The notes below the pieces were generated by a model that saw nothing but the letters and a program-made list of their open reading frames with translations, did no database searches and had not been told where the DNA came from. Shown here piece by piece: positions 1 to 5,162 of a DNA stretch of 6,285 nucleotides. A program made the translations under genes and the position numbers. The number at the start of each line of letters is the position of its first letter. The stretch's first letter is position 1. This DNA comes from Nanobdellota archaeon (GTDB taxonomy: Archaea > Nanoarchaeota > Nanoarchaeia > Parvarchaeales > Parvarchaeaceae), in assembly GCA_021834945.1 (NCBI GenBank), contig JAKBRA010000035.1:1-6285 (forward strand), read 5' to 3'.

Positions 1-1
1 G

Positions 2-235
2 TTAAGGAAAAAGCTTAATAGAAACCCCACGGTGTTTTTATCGTCGTTTTATATAAAGAAGTACAAACAGTATGCTTTCGTATTCTTCTTTTTGACGACT
101 TTAGTATTAGCTATAAATTACGGTATAACTGCGTTTGTTTCTTTAAATAACCCTACTACTCTAATATGGGAATACGGCAATATTATATTATTTACTGCCC
201 TTACTTTGTTTTTCCTGTTTATGGCTTTGTCCTAA
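2..235 (+). CDS. Small membrane protein, C-terminal part (5' end outside window)
   Basis: The reading frame is open from base 2 to a TAA at 233-235, giving 77 residues. A GTG at 32 could start it, but there is no TATA box or ribosome site before it, and the codons upstream read as a basic linker (LRKKLNRNP), so I treat the gene as cut by the window edge. After the linker come two hydrophobic segments, about residues 25-47 and 56-76, separated by a short polar loop (SLNNP). This pattern, including an Asn-Pro in the linker (Pro9), a Tyr 31 residues later and a Gly 50 residues after the Pro, resembles the proteins at 790-1137 and 1134-1451. It is probably a third member of that family with its first helix off the edge. 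The stop overlaps the speH stop on the other strand. Function unknown. Confidence 0.6.
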   Translation, partial: LRKKLNRNPTVFLSSFYIKKYKQYAFVFFFLTTLVLAINYGITAFVSLNNPTTLIWEYGNIILFTALTLFFLFMALS

Positions 236-678
236 AAATCGTTGAATACTTTCGTTTCGCTTTCACTTGCCGGATTGCTTCTGTCAGCGCTGAACACTTT
301 ATAGCTTTTTGGTTTCAGCATGGAAACAATGTAATCAAATGCAAGTGACGGGTTGCTTTCGTTACCGCATGAGTAGATGTCTACTGTAGCGTACCTGCTT
401 TCTGGCCAGGTGTGCAGCGATATGTGGCTTTCGACTATCAATGCTATTATCGAAACTCCCCCTATGTCTGGAGAGTTTATTGTATTGAACTGCTTTTCCA
501 TTATGTCGATTATGTGAAGGTTGCCGGCTCTGGCGGCTTCTATTACCGATTCTTTAAGATATGCGAGACTTTTGAGGATGGAATCATCTACGTCATAAAG
601 GTTTCCAAAAACGTGTTTTCCTATTACTGGAACGAGGTTACTTTCGAACAGACTTAACTTTTTATTCCTTTTTTTCAT
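232..678 (-). CDS. speH: S-adenosylmethionine decarboxylase proenzyme (SpeH type)
   Basis: This cytoplasmic pyruvoyl enzyme removes CO2 from S-adenosylmethionine, giving the aminopropyl donor for spermidine synthesis. The 148-residue product carries the family core VESHISLHTWPE (residues 82-93). By family knowledge the chain cuts itself between Glu83 and Ser84, and Ser84 becomes the pyruvoyl group. His89 (+5) and Cys104 (+20) sit at the same spacing as Ser63/His68/Cys83 of the Thermotoga maritima enzyme. GKHVFGNLYDVD (20-31) is the usual N-terminal strand; the preceding basic stretch of some 15 residues is longer than in many relatives. The ATG at 678 lies about 26 bases from a TATA-like box with no Shine-Dalgarno site, so the mRNA is probably leaderless. 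No spermidine synthase gene is in view. Some archaeal relatives (Crenarchaeota) are arginine decarboxylases of the same fold, so substrate is inferred rather than proven. Confidence 0.93.
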   Translation of the reverse strand: MKKRNKKLSLFESNLVPVIGKHVFGNLYDVDDSILKSLAYLKESVIEAARAGNLHIIDIMEKQFNTINSPDIGGVSIIALIVESHISLHTWPESRYATVDIYSCGNESNPSLAFDYIVSMLKPKSYKVFSADRSNPASESETKVFNDF

Positions 679-697
679 TTATTATTATTGAATAATT

Positions 698-710
698 CTA
701 TTTAAATAAT
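698..710 (-). promoter_or_regulatory. speH core promoter (TATA-like box)
   Basis: Read on the minus strand this is ATTATTTAAATAG, a TATA-like box centred near 704, about 26 bases before the speH ATG. No Shine-Dalgarno-like purine run lies before the ATG (the leader reads CAATAATAATAA), so transcription probably begins at or next to the start codon. Confidence 0.5.
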
Positions 711-711
711 T

Positions 712-729
712 ATCTATCTAAAGTAGCTA
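712..729. promoter_or_regulatory. Operator-like element in the speH / membrane-protein divergent region
   Basis: The sequence ATCTATCTAAAGTAGCTA contains a near-palindrome, TATCTA-AAG-TAGCTA (715-729), with one mismatch between the 6-base arms. It lies just upstream of the speH TATA box and about 45 bases upstream of the TATA box of the gene at 790. Sixteen of its 18 bases are identical to 5145-5162 beside the padR promoter, where the arms are perfect. This suggests a binding site for a shared dimeric regulator; the regulator itself is unknown. Confidence 0.4.
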
Positions 730-760
730 AATTTAATTCAAAATTAGTAATACAAAAACC

Positions 761-770
761 CTTTTATATT
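761..770 (+). promoter_or_regulatory. TATA box for the membrane-protein pair
   Basis: CTTTTATATT is a good archaeal TATA box centred about 24 bases before the ATG at 790. No Shine-Dalgarno site precedes that ATG, so a leaderless mRNA covering both 790-1137 and 1134-1451 is likely. Confidence 0.6.
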
Positions 771-789
771 TGGATTAATTCCATATTCC

Positions 790-1137
790 ATGGCTTTATA
801 CGGGGATTTTCATTTTTATTGGACGCTGTTTGAAGTTGTAAATGGCTTGGTTATCTCGATTTTAAGCGCATTGGACATTTATGTATTGTATAAACATAAA
901 CGGGATAAATCTCCGTTGGTAAGGTGGACGTTGAATGAAAAGAACTCAAAGAATGACTTTTCCGTTCTTTTGTTTGCTTCTTTGTTGTTCATCGTCGTCT
1001 TTATTGTTTACTCATTAGGTTCATTGGTTAGCAGCGATTCTATTAAGATCGCAGCAGATCTCATAGGAACCGTTACGTATCTTATGGTGAGCTACGTAAT
1101 AATTGAATGGTCGCGGGTTTTCCTGGGGTTTATATGA
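790..1137 (+). CDS. Small three-helix membrane protein, family not recognised
   Basis: The 115-residue product has three hydrophobic segments: about residues 9-33, 56-80 and 86-108. A basic and polar linker (KHKRDKSP, then RWTLNEKNSKND, 35-55) separates the first from the second, and helices 2 and 3 form a hairpin with a short polar turn (SSDS). With one long positively charged loop, that loop should face the cytoplasm. The ATG at 790 is supported by the TATA box about 24 bases upstream. The TGA stop overlaps the ATG of the next gene (ATGA), so the two are translationally coupled and their products may act together. Glu15, Pro42, Tyr74 and Gly93 occur at nearly the same spacing in the next protein, suggesting paralogy. 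No catalytic or transport motif is visible; function unknown. Confidence 0.75.
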   Translation: MALYGDFHFYWTLFEVVNGLVISILSALDIYVLYKHKRDKSPLVRWTLNEKNSKNDFSVLLFASLLFIVVFIVYSLGSLVSSDSIKIAADLIGTVTYLMVSYVIIEWSRVFLGFI

Positions 1138-1451
1138 GCAGCAATTTTTATGAAGCAATTATAATCGTATTTGCAGGTGTAATGATAACTGTTTCGGTTA
1201 TACGGTTTACAACGGCTTTTTATAAAAACCCCTCAAAGGCAGTTCAGCTTATAAGACTAAATAAGAATTCTGTCAAAGTATTTGTAATGTTCTTGCTTAT
1301 GAATTTTATATTTTTGGCAGGTTACATGATACAGCTTTTAAATGTTTCAGATAATTCAGACTTACCCGCCATACTGATATATGCGTTGGGAACGTCATTT
1401 TTCTTTTTGGGGCTTGCAGGCATAATATCGAAGAAATATATAATGGATTAA
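1134..1451 (+). CDS. Small three-helix membrane protein, paralogue of its upstream neighbour
   Basis: I start this 105-residue protein at the ATG at 1134, because it forms an ATGA overlap with the upstream stop and has a G-rich, weak ribosome-site-like GGGGT at 1125-1129. An in-frame ATG at 1107 would add nine residues and is less likely. Three hydrophobic segments are seen, about residues 6-28, 46-66 and 74-97, with a polar/basic linker containing KNPSK (31-35) between the first two, and a basic tail (SKKYIMD). The layout (Glu7, Pro33, Tyr64, Gly86) matches the protein at 790-1137 and, from the linker on, the fragment at 2-235. It probably forms a complex with the coupled upstream product in the cell membrane. 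Function unknown. Confidence 0.72.
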   Translation: MSSNFYEAIIIVFAGVMITVSVIRFTTAFYKNPSKAVQLIRLNKNSVKVFVMFLLMNFIFLAGYMIQLLNVSDNSDLPAILIYALGTSFFFLGLAGIISKKYIMD

Positions 1452-1473
1452 TCCCGTTTTGAAAATGAAAAGG

Positions 1474-1483
1474 CTTTTATAAG
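1474..1483 (+). promoter_or_regulatory. TATA box for the gene at 1504
   Basis: CTTTTATAAG is centred about 25 bases before the ATG at 1504, and no Shine-Dalgarno site is present. A leaderless start is expected. The bases between box and ATG include an imperfect palindrome (1489-1503). Confidence 0.6.
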
Positions 1484-1503
1484 ATTAAGCTTCTTTAAAA
1501 AGC

Positions 1504-2019
1504 ATGTTTAAAAAGAATGCAACTAGTACGTTTATTGGACTGGATAAATTGAGGAAGGATTTGGATGGCATCCTTGCGGATTTCAAGGATGAGGATCCAG
1601 AAAAGATACTGAAATTCCCTTATGATGATTTATCGGATTACTTCAAAAGCATAAAGATCGAATCTGTAAGAAAAAGAAAAGAAGAGTCAAAGTTCCCTGC
1701 GAAGCCAGGCGATTACGTCATAAAGAGCGGTGGAATGCCGAATTATAGCAGTAATGAAATGAAGGACAGTTTCCCGCTCTTTTACATGGAAGGAATCTAT
1801 AGAACAAGATACGGGGATTATGGCAAAGAATATTTTGGCATAAAACTAAATGGAAAGGTAATACCTGCAGCATACATGAAACGGATCTCTTCCGATAACT
1901 ATAAGGTATACCTTAACTACGATGTCATAAAAAGCATGGACAATGAAACGTTGCGGAAACTGATTGCCGCCACTAGCATCAGGTTAGCCGATTACAAAAG
2001 TGTCTCTTATTTTAGTTAA
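1504..2019 (+). CDS. Hypothetical cytoplasmic protein, 171 residues
   Basis: I do not recognise this protein. It has no signal peptide or membrane segment. The N-terminal part (about 10-65) is charged and probably helical, ending in a basic cluster (VRKRKEESK). A segment from about 68 to 145 looks strand-rich, with many Tyr and Gly (GDYVIKSGGMPNY, then YRTRYGDYGKEYFGIKLNGKVIP), followed by a short helix (NETLRKLIAATSIRLADY). The Tyr-rich middle could be a small beta domain, but no motif supports a function. The ATG is fixed by the TATA box 25 bases upstream. It heads a run of five plus-strand genes of unknown function, separated from the next by 63 bases carrying its own promoter. Coding status rests on the long open frame, the promoter and a sensible composition. 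Confidence 0.75.
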   Translation: MFKKNATSTFIGLDKLRKDLDGILADFKDEDPEKILKFPYDDLSDYFKSIKIESVRKRKEESKFPAKPGDYVIKSGGMPNYSSNEMKDSFPLFYMEGIYRTRYGDYGKEYFGIKLNGKVIPAAYMKRISSDNYKVYLNYDVIKSMDNETLRKLIAATSIRLADYKSVSYFS

Positions 2020-2050
2020 ATGCTAGGACGTTAACTATTTATACTAATAA

Positions 2051-2060
2051 TTTTATAATT
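2051..2060 (+). promoter_or_regulatory. TATA box for the kinase-like gene
   Basis: TTTTATAATT is centred about 27 bases before the ATG at 2083, and no ribosome-binding sequence lies before that ATG. A second AT-rich candidate, ATTTATACTA at 2037-2046, lies about 41 bases away and is too distant for a leaderless start. The bases after the box hold TAATTA-GATAG-TAATTA (2056-2072), which may be simple AT-rich sequence. Confidence 0.5.
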
Positions 2061-2082
2061 AGATAGTAATTAAAATAAGAAT

Positions 2083-2991
2083 ATGTCAAAGAAACTATCT
2101 GAGATTGAAAAATTGCTGAAAAGCCTGCCTTACAAGAACGATTCGGATGGCAACCCTACTTTGAAAAAGGAATTTGTAAGGAATTCAGATTACTTTAATG
2201 ATGCAGGGCTGATAGTAAATGAAAGGTACGCAACGGATAAATACCCAAAGGTAAAAAGTCTGGAGTACATACAGTTTAATAACCTTTACAATACTGGGTT
2301 TTTTGACGATTATTTTGCAAGGCAATATAAATTGTTGAACGATCTTTATAACGCTAGGCCAGAGAATTTCCCTAAGCCAGTCGCATTGATAGTAGATGAT
2401 TCCGCTAAAAGGGTAGGGTACGTACACCAGCCTTTTAATGGAGAAGAGCTAAGAAGTTATATTCCCAGAATGGTTTCCTTGCGCGATTACATTGACAACT
2501 GCAACATCTGGGATGAAAAGCTTGTGGCTGAGAAAATCAGAAGGTTAACTTCGCTTCAAGACCTGATTTCCAGGGATGAGCTTAATAATTTTATACTTAA
2601 AAAGGGAATCAAACGGCTCGCATTCGGCGAAAAATATCTGAAGGAGTACAGAATAAGGATAGACACTTACAACAAGAGAAAAGACGAACTTGAAGATATA
2701 AAAAAGCAAATAAACGATGCCGTAAGTTATGTCAATCAGAACGGTCTGTCTCACAATAACCTTTATCTAGATAACATAATCATTTATTGGAATGAAAACA
2801 TGGAAGTAAAAGTCGGGTTTATCAATCCAATCAACAAACAAGACGTAAAATCACCCTTTTTCTCATCCGACCAGCACAGAATAAAATCCATCAATCACAG
2901 CATCAAGTGGGCAGAATTCAAGCAAAAGGCGTTAATAAATAAATACAACGAAAAATACAGAGCACTTTATCCTGGATTTAGAATAAAGTAA
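2083..2991 (+). CDS. Protein-kinase-like protein, probably a pseudokinase
   Basis: The 302-residue product has no membrane segment. Residues 221-234 read GLSHNNLYLDNIII, matching the kinase catalytic loop HxDLxxxN in spacing: His224, Asn226 where the catalytic Asp belongs, Leu227, and the metal-binding Asn231. The following strand (EVKVGFINPI, 241-250) aligns with the strand leading to DFG but contains no Asp. Earlier, FPKPVALIVDD...VGYVHQPFNGEEL (96-123) resembles the N-lobe strands and hinge (typically '..yvmEy..G..L'), and a helix at 77-91 could be helix C. A Gly-rich loop and ATP-binding Lys are not clear. A long charged helical stretch (183-215), partly coiled-coil-like, precedes the catalytic loop. 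The likely role is a non-catalytic scaffold or ligand binder; atypical activity cannot be excluded. The next gene starts six bases later, so the two are probably co-transcribed. Confidence 0.72.
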   Translation: MSKKLSEIEKLLKSLPYKNDSDGNPTLKKEFVRNSDYFNDAGLIVNERYATDKYPKVKSLEYIQFNNLYNTGFFDDYFARQYKLLNDLYNARPENFPKPVALIVDDSAKRVGYVHQPFNGEELRSYIPRMVSLRDYIDNCNIWDEKLVAEKIRRLTSLQDLISRDELNNFILKKGIKRLAFGEKYLKEYRIRIDTYNKRKDELEDIKKQINDAVSYVNQNGLSHNNLYLDNIIIYWNENMEVKVGFINPINKQDVKSPFFSSDQHRIKSINHSIKWAEFKQKALINKYNEKYRALYPGFRIK

Positions 2992-2997
2992 TTATAT

Positions 2998-3723
2998 ATG
3001 AGAATCTTGTTTCCCAAGAGAGAAGAGCCCGCTCTTGAAACCTATGAGAACATAAATGCAAATTCAAGCCTGTATAAACTGCTTTCCAGAACTGGACCGG
3101 TAATGACAGAATCACTGCTTAACTTCCACACAAAGAGTGGAGACAAGGGAGTGTATAAAAACGTTGTAAACCGGAAAACTCTTCCTTTTTTCACAAGTTA
3201 TATACGATACTTTAATTCTATCGAAAAGGGATTGGCAGGCTTAATAACCGATGCCTATAAAGAACTTCAAAAAATGAAGGATTACGAGTTAGAAGGGGTA
3301 TACACGGCGTTTGATTCCGGAAAAGACAGCTGTGCAAGAAGCGTATGGGGAGAAAAATACGGCAGCATGATAAACGCTAGAAATAAAATAATGAAGGATG
3401 AACTGGATCCTTCAACTAGGCTTCCAAAACTGGATTACATTCATTCTATAAATGCGAATTACTCCCATATATTTTCATACAACTTCAAAAAAGAGATGGA
3501 TCCAAGGAAGGCGAAAGCCGTCCTTTATAAAAAAACGTTAAAAATTGGCCATGATCCTAAAGTCTATACGGATTTTAACCTCTTTTCTTTAAACGATAGA
3601 TATCGGATTGCAGTAGCATTTTACGGCAGGGCCATCGAAATTACCGATTTTATGGACATGTTTAATTCGATTGATTATGGCATGAACAAAGGAAATGGTA
3701 AAAACGTAAAGCCGGTATTTTGA
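2998..3723 (+). CDS. Hypothetical protein, 241 residues, next to the kinase-like gene
   Basis: I do not recognise this protein. It appears soluble: there is no signal peptide or membrane segment. It is rich in Lys, Tyr, Asn and Asp, with a predicted helical region around 72-95 (FNSIEKGLAGLITDAYKELQKM) and a C-terminal helix near 205-228. Two cysteine-poor charged motifs stand out to the eye, FDSGKDSCARSVWGEKYG (104-121) and KIGHDPKVYTDFNLFSLNDR (182-201), but neither matches a family I know. The gene begins six bases after the kinase-like gene ends, with no Shine-Dalgarno site and only a weak TATA candidate, so it is likely read from the same mRNA. That pairing makes a functional link to the kinase-like protein reasonable, as inference from position only. 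Confidence 0.72.
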   Translation: MRILFPKREEPALETYENINANSSLYKLLSRTGPVMTESLLNFHTKSGDKGVYKNVVNRKTLPFFTSYIRYFNSIEKGLAGLITDAYKELQKMKDYELEGVYTAFDSGKDSCARSVWGEKYGSMINARNKIMKDELDPSTRLPKLDYIHSINANYSHIFSYNFKKEMDPRKAKAVLYKKTLKIGHDPKVYTDFNLFSLNDRYRIAVAFYGRAIEITDFMDMFNSIDYGMNKGNGKNVKPVF

Positions 3724-3729
3724 TGCAAA

Positions 3730-3740
3730 GTTATTAATAA
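3730..3740 (+). promoter_or_regulatory. Possible TATA box for the gene at 3763
   Basis: GTTATTAATAA is centred about 27 bases before the ATG at 3763. It is weaker than the other boxes here. An AGGT at 3743-3746 is 16 bases from the ATG, too far to serve as a ribosome site, so a leaderless start remains the best reading. Confidence 0.35.
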
Positions 3741-3762
3741 GCAGGTCATCAAATAAACTGGT

Positions 3763-4158
3763 ATGCAAAACAAAAAAACGCTTGAAACTGCAGCCATGAA
3801 AAGCAAATACAAGTACGCATTGGAAGAACTTTGCAAAGTATCAAGCGAAGAAACGTCTAAAAAGGTCTTTGACAAGCAGTATCCTAAAATCTTGGGTGAG
3901 CTTTCCTCTATACTTGAAAACGGATATAAAAACGTGCTGGATTATTCTTATGTATTAAACACTGCGGAAATGAAGGACGTCACCAAAGATTATATGCAGT
4001 CCATTTTCAGAAGAGGCCTTAAAAAAGTGGAATATTGCAATTTTAACATAGATTTTAATGATGAGAAACAGATTAAAACCGGCATATACGGCTATACCGT
4101 AGCGCACGTATATAAACTACTTTTTAAAGAGAACTATGGCACAAAATCAGAAGAATGA
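3763..4158 (+). CDS. Hypothetical helical protein, 131 residues
   Basis: I do not recognise this protein. It is charged, Lys-rich and apparently soluble. Most of it should be alpha-helical: about residues 5-35 (KTLETAAMKSKYKYALEELCKV), 42-60 (YPKILGELSSILENGYK) and 68-92, followed by a strand-like stretch (CNFNIDFNDE) and a last helix (YGYTVAHVYKLLFKE). It contains two Cys residues that do not form a metal-binding motif. The start is the first ATG in the frame and fits a weak TATA box. The last 23 bases overlap the start of the next gene, in a different frame. It belongs to the orphan block 1504-4432; no function can be assigned. Confidence 0.68.
   Translation: MQNKKTLETAAMKSKYKYALEELCKVSSEETSKKVFDKQYPKILGELSSILENGYKNVLDYSYVLNTAEMKDVTKDYMQSIFRRGLKKVEYCNFNIDFNDEKQIKTGIYGYTVAHVYKLLFKENYGTKSEE
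4106..4117 (+). promoter_or_regulatory. TATA box inside the preceding gene, for the gene at 4136
   Basis: ACGTATATAAAC is centred about 24 bases before the ATG at 4136 and lies within the coding sequence of 3763-4158. It gives the small downstream gene its own leaderless promoter and supports the ATG at 4136. Confidence 0.45.
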
Positions 4159-4432
4159 GCGGCTGGAGGATAGGCTTCTCGACTGCAATTTAACATTATT
4201 TGGCAGGCTTGATTTGGATGGTTTTTCAAAGGCCGGTGATATTAAAAACTATATAGAGAAGGATTCTTTAGTCTACTTTTCAGGCTGTAAAGTTTTAAGT
4301 AAGAACACATTCGTCATTGATGTTGATTTTTACACCGTTTCAAATAAATATGAATTAAAAAGCAAACTAAACGGCATTGTGAATAAATATTCTCTTGGCG
4401 TATCCTATAGAATACGGAACGTCGAAGAGTAA
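4136..4432 (+). CDS. Hypothetical small protein, 98 residues
   Basis: I do not recognise this protein. It is soluble and charged, beginning with a polar helix (NQKNERLEDRLLDC), then alternating strands and helices: a likely strand FGRLDL, helix AGDIKNYIEK, strands LVYFSGCKVL and TFVIDVDFYT, helix YELKSKLNGIVNKY, and strand GVSYRIRNV. This beta-alpha-beta-beta-alpha-beta order would fit a small ferredoxin-like or RNA/ligand-binding fold, but that is only a pattern reading. The start overlaps the upstream gene by 23 bases in another frame; an ATGA at 4155-4158 is in a different frame and does not start this protein. It ends 12 bases from the end of the convergent sod gene. Confidence 0.65.
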   Translation: MAQNQKNERLEDRLLDCNLTLFGRLDLDGFSKAGDIKNYIEKDSLVYFSGCKVLSKNTFVIDVDFYTVSNKYELKSKLNGIVNKYSLGVSYRIRNVEE

Positions 4433-4456
4433 AAAGTCAAACAGTTATTGCTTTTT
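4431..4456. terminator. Possible bidirectional T-rich terminator between convergent genes
   Basis: Between the ends of the plus-strand gene (4432) and sod (4445) there are only 12 bases. T5 runs occur just after each stop: on the plus strand at 4452-4456 and on the minus strand at 4431-4435. Archaeal termination commonly uses such T-runs without a hairpin, but T-runs are common in AT-rich DNA, so this is weak. Confidence 0.25.
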
Positions 4457-5065
4457 ATAAACGTTCTGGAATTTGCTATACCTTTCATTTAACTTTTTCC
4501 AGTTCAAGTTGTTAAAAAACGGTTCCAGGTATTTGGCTTTGTCCGGCCCGTAATCAACGTAAAACGCGTGCTCGTAAACGTCCAAAGCTATTATCGGTAT
4601 AGAACCCCATACTGCTCCGTCGTTATGAACATCCGCCAAAAACGTCCTTAATTTATTGTCAGTCGGGTCTATTGCAAGTATGGCCCACCCCCGGGCTGCC
4701 TTTGCAGTTGACATCATATCAAGTTTAAAGTTTTCAAAACTGCCAAAATCTTCGTTTATCTTTTTTATAAGAGGCATATCCTCCGAATACTTGCCATCTC
4801 CTCCGAACATTTCAAAATACAGCTCATGAAGCAGCTGACCGCTAGCGTTGAACGTTTCCTCTTTTTTCAATGACCTAAACTCACTGTAATTTGCATTTGC
4901 AGCTGCTTTATCAACGGTTTTCAGTTTGCTGTGCACCTCATTTCTCTTCTTGACATAGCCTGCATAATGTATGTCGTGGTGGAAGCTTATCTGCTTCTCT
5001 GAAAATCCATTCAGAGATTTATAATTTAGCTTCTGTACTTCATACTGATCATCATAGTTTGCCAT
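4445..5065 (-). CDS. sod: Fe/Mn superoxide dismutase
   Basis: This cytoplasmic enzyme converts superoxide to O2 and H2O2. All four metal ligands of the 206-residue protein are visible: His29 (FHHDIHYAGYV), His80 (LLHELYF), and Asp162 and His166 (LDVYEHAFY). His33 and Tyr37 occupy the usual substrate-gate positions. Position 76, four before the second ligand, is Gly, where E. coli Fe-SOD has Gln; His147, ten before Pro157, matches the active-site His of actinobacterial and some archaeal enzymes. Metal preference (Fe, Mn or either) cannot be decided. Two residues that are usually Trp in the active-site shell are Phe84 and Tyr164 here; Trp127 is kept. Unlike its neighbours it has a clear ribosome site (GGTGAT) before the ATG. 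It is divergent from padR, with a palindrome at its predicted transcription start. Confidence 0.96.
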   Translation of the reverse strand: MANYDDQYEVQKLNYKSLNGFSEKQISFHHDIHYAGYVKKRNEVHSKLKTVDKAAANANYSEFRSLKKEETFNASGQLLHELYFEMFGGDGKYSEDMPLIKKINEDFGSFENFKLDMMSTAKAARGWAILAIDPTDNKLRTFLADVHNDGAVWGSIPIIALDVYEHAFYVDYGPDKAKYLEPFFNNLNWKKLNERYSKFQNVYKKQ

Positions 5066-5069
5066 AAAA

Positions 5070-5076
5070 TCACCCG
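5070..5076 (-). promoter_or_regulatory. Shine-Dalgarno site of sod
   Basis: On the minus strand the leader reads CGGGTGATTTTATG. GGTGAT matches the complement of the 16S rRNA 3' end with suitable spacing to the ATG at 5065, fixing the sod start. Most other genes in the window lack such a site. Confidence 0.65.
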
Positions 5077-5081
5077 ATAAT

Positions 5082-5096
5082 TATAACACAGTTATA
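5082..5096. promoter_or_regulatory. 15-bp palindrome in the sod promoter (candidate operator)
   Basis: TATAAC-ACA-GTTATA is a perfect inverted repeat with 6-base arms and a 3-base spacer. It lies directly between the sod TATA box and the predicted sod transcription start near 5077, where a bound dimer would block initiation. Its 6-3-6 geometry is the same as that of the palindrome at 5148-5162. Confidence 0.45.
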
Positions 5097-5108
5097 GTAT
5101 ATAAAATT
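5097..5108 (-). promoter_or_regulatory. TATA box of sod
   Basis: On the minus strand this reads AATTTTATATAC, centred near 5102. Transcription would begin around 5077, leaving a leader of about 12 bases that contains the Shine-Dalgarno site. Confidence 0.55.
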
Positions 5109-5126
5109 TTTAGATAATAAGAAGAA

Positions 5127-5140
5127 AAAGTATTTAAACA
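5127..5140 (+). promoter_or_regulatory. TATA-like box of padR
   Basis: AAAGTATTTAAACA is centred near 5134. It predicts transcription from about 5158-5162, leaving a leader of about 30 bases before the padR ATG. Confidence 0.45.
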
Positions 5141-5147
5141 TAAAATC

Positions 5148-5162
5148 TATCTAAAATAGATA
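5148..5162. promoter_or_regulatory. 15-bp palindrome at the padR transcription start (candidate operator)
   Basis: TATCTA-AAA-TAGATA is a perfect inverted repeat just downstream of the padR TATA box. Including flanking bases (5145-5162) it shares 16 of 18 bases with 712-729. It could be bound by the PadR protein encoded next to it, since autoregulation is usual in that family, but the sequence differs from the ATGT/ACAT pattern reported for several PadR operators. Confidence 0.45.

Noticed and set aside
32..34. GTG as the real start of the left-end membrane protein
   Set aside because: The frame is open upstream to the window edge, those codons match the linker pattern of the two paralogues, and no promoter precedes the GTG.
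166..348. Open frame of 60 codons across the speH / membrane-protein junction
   Set aside because: It overlaps two better-supported genes in other frames and has no start signal.
412..657. Open frame of 81 codons antisense to speH
   Set aside because: It lies wholly within a confidently identified gene and has no promoter or ribosome site; a shadow frame.
232..678. Arginine decarboxylase of the pyruvoyl type instead of S-adenosylmethionine decarboxylase
   Set aside because: The fold allows it in Crenarchaeota, but nothing in the sequence favours it; kept only as a caveat.
1107..1133. Upstream ATG for the second membrane protein
   Set aside because: The ATG at 1134 forms an ATGA overlap with the preceding stop, the usual coupled arrangement, and gives a length matching its paralogue.
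2056..2072. TAATTA-GATAG-TAATTA repeat as an operator
   Set aside because: TAATTA is self-complementary and common in AT-rich promoters, so the symmetry is weak evidence.
4155..4158. ATGA overlap at the end of the 131-residue gene
   Set aside because: This ATG is not in the frame of the downstream protein; the true start is the ATG at 4136 with its own TATA box.
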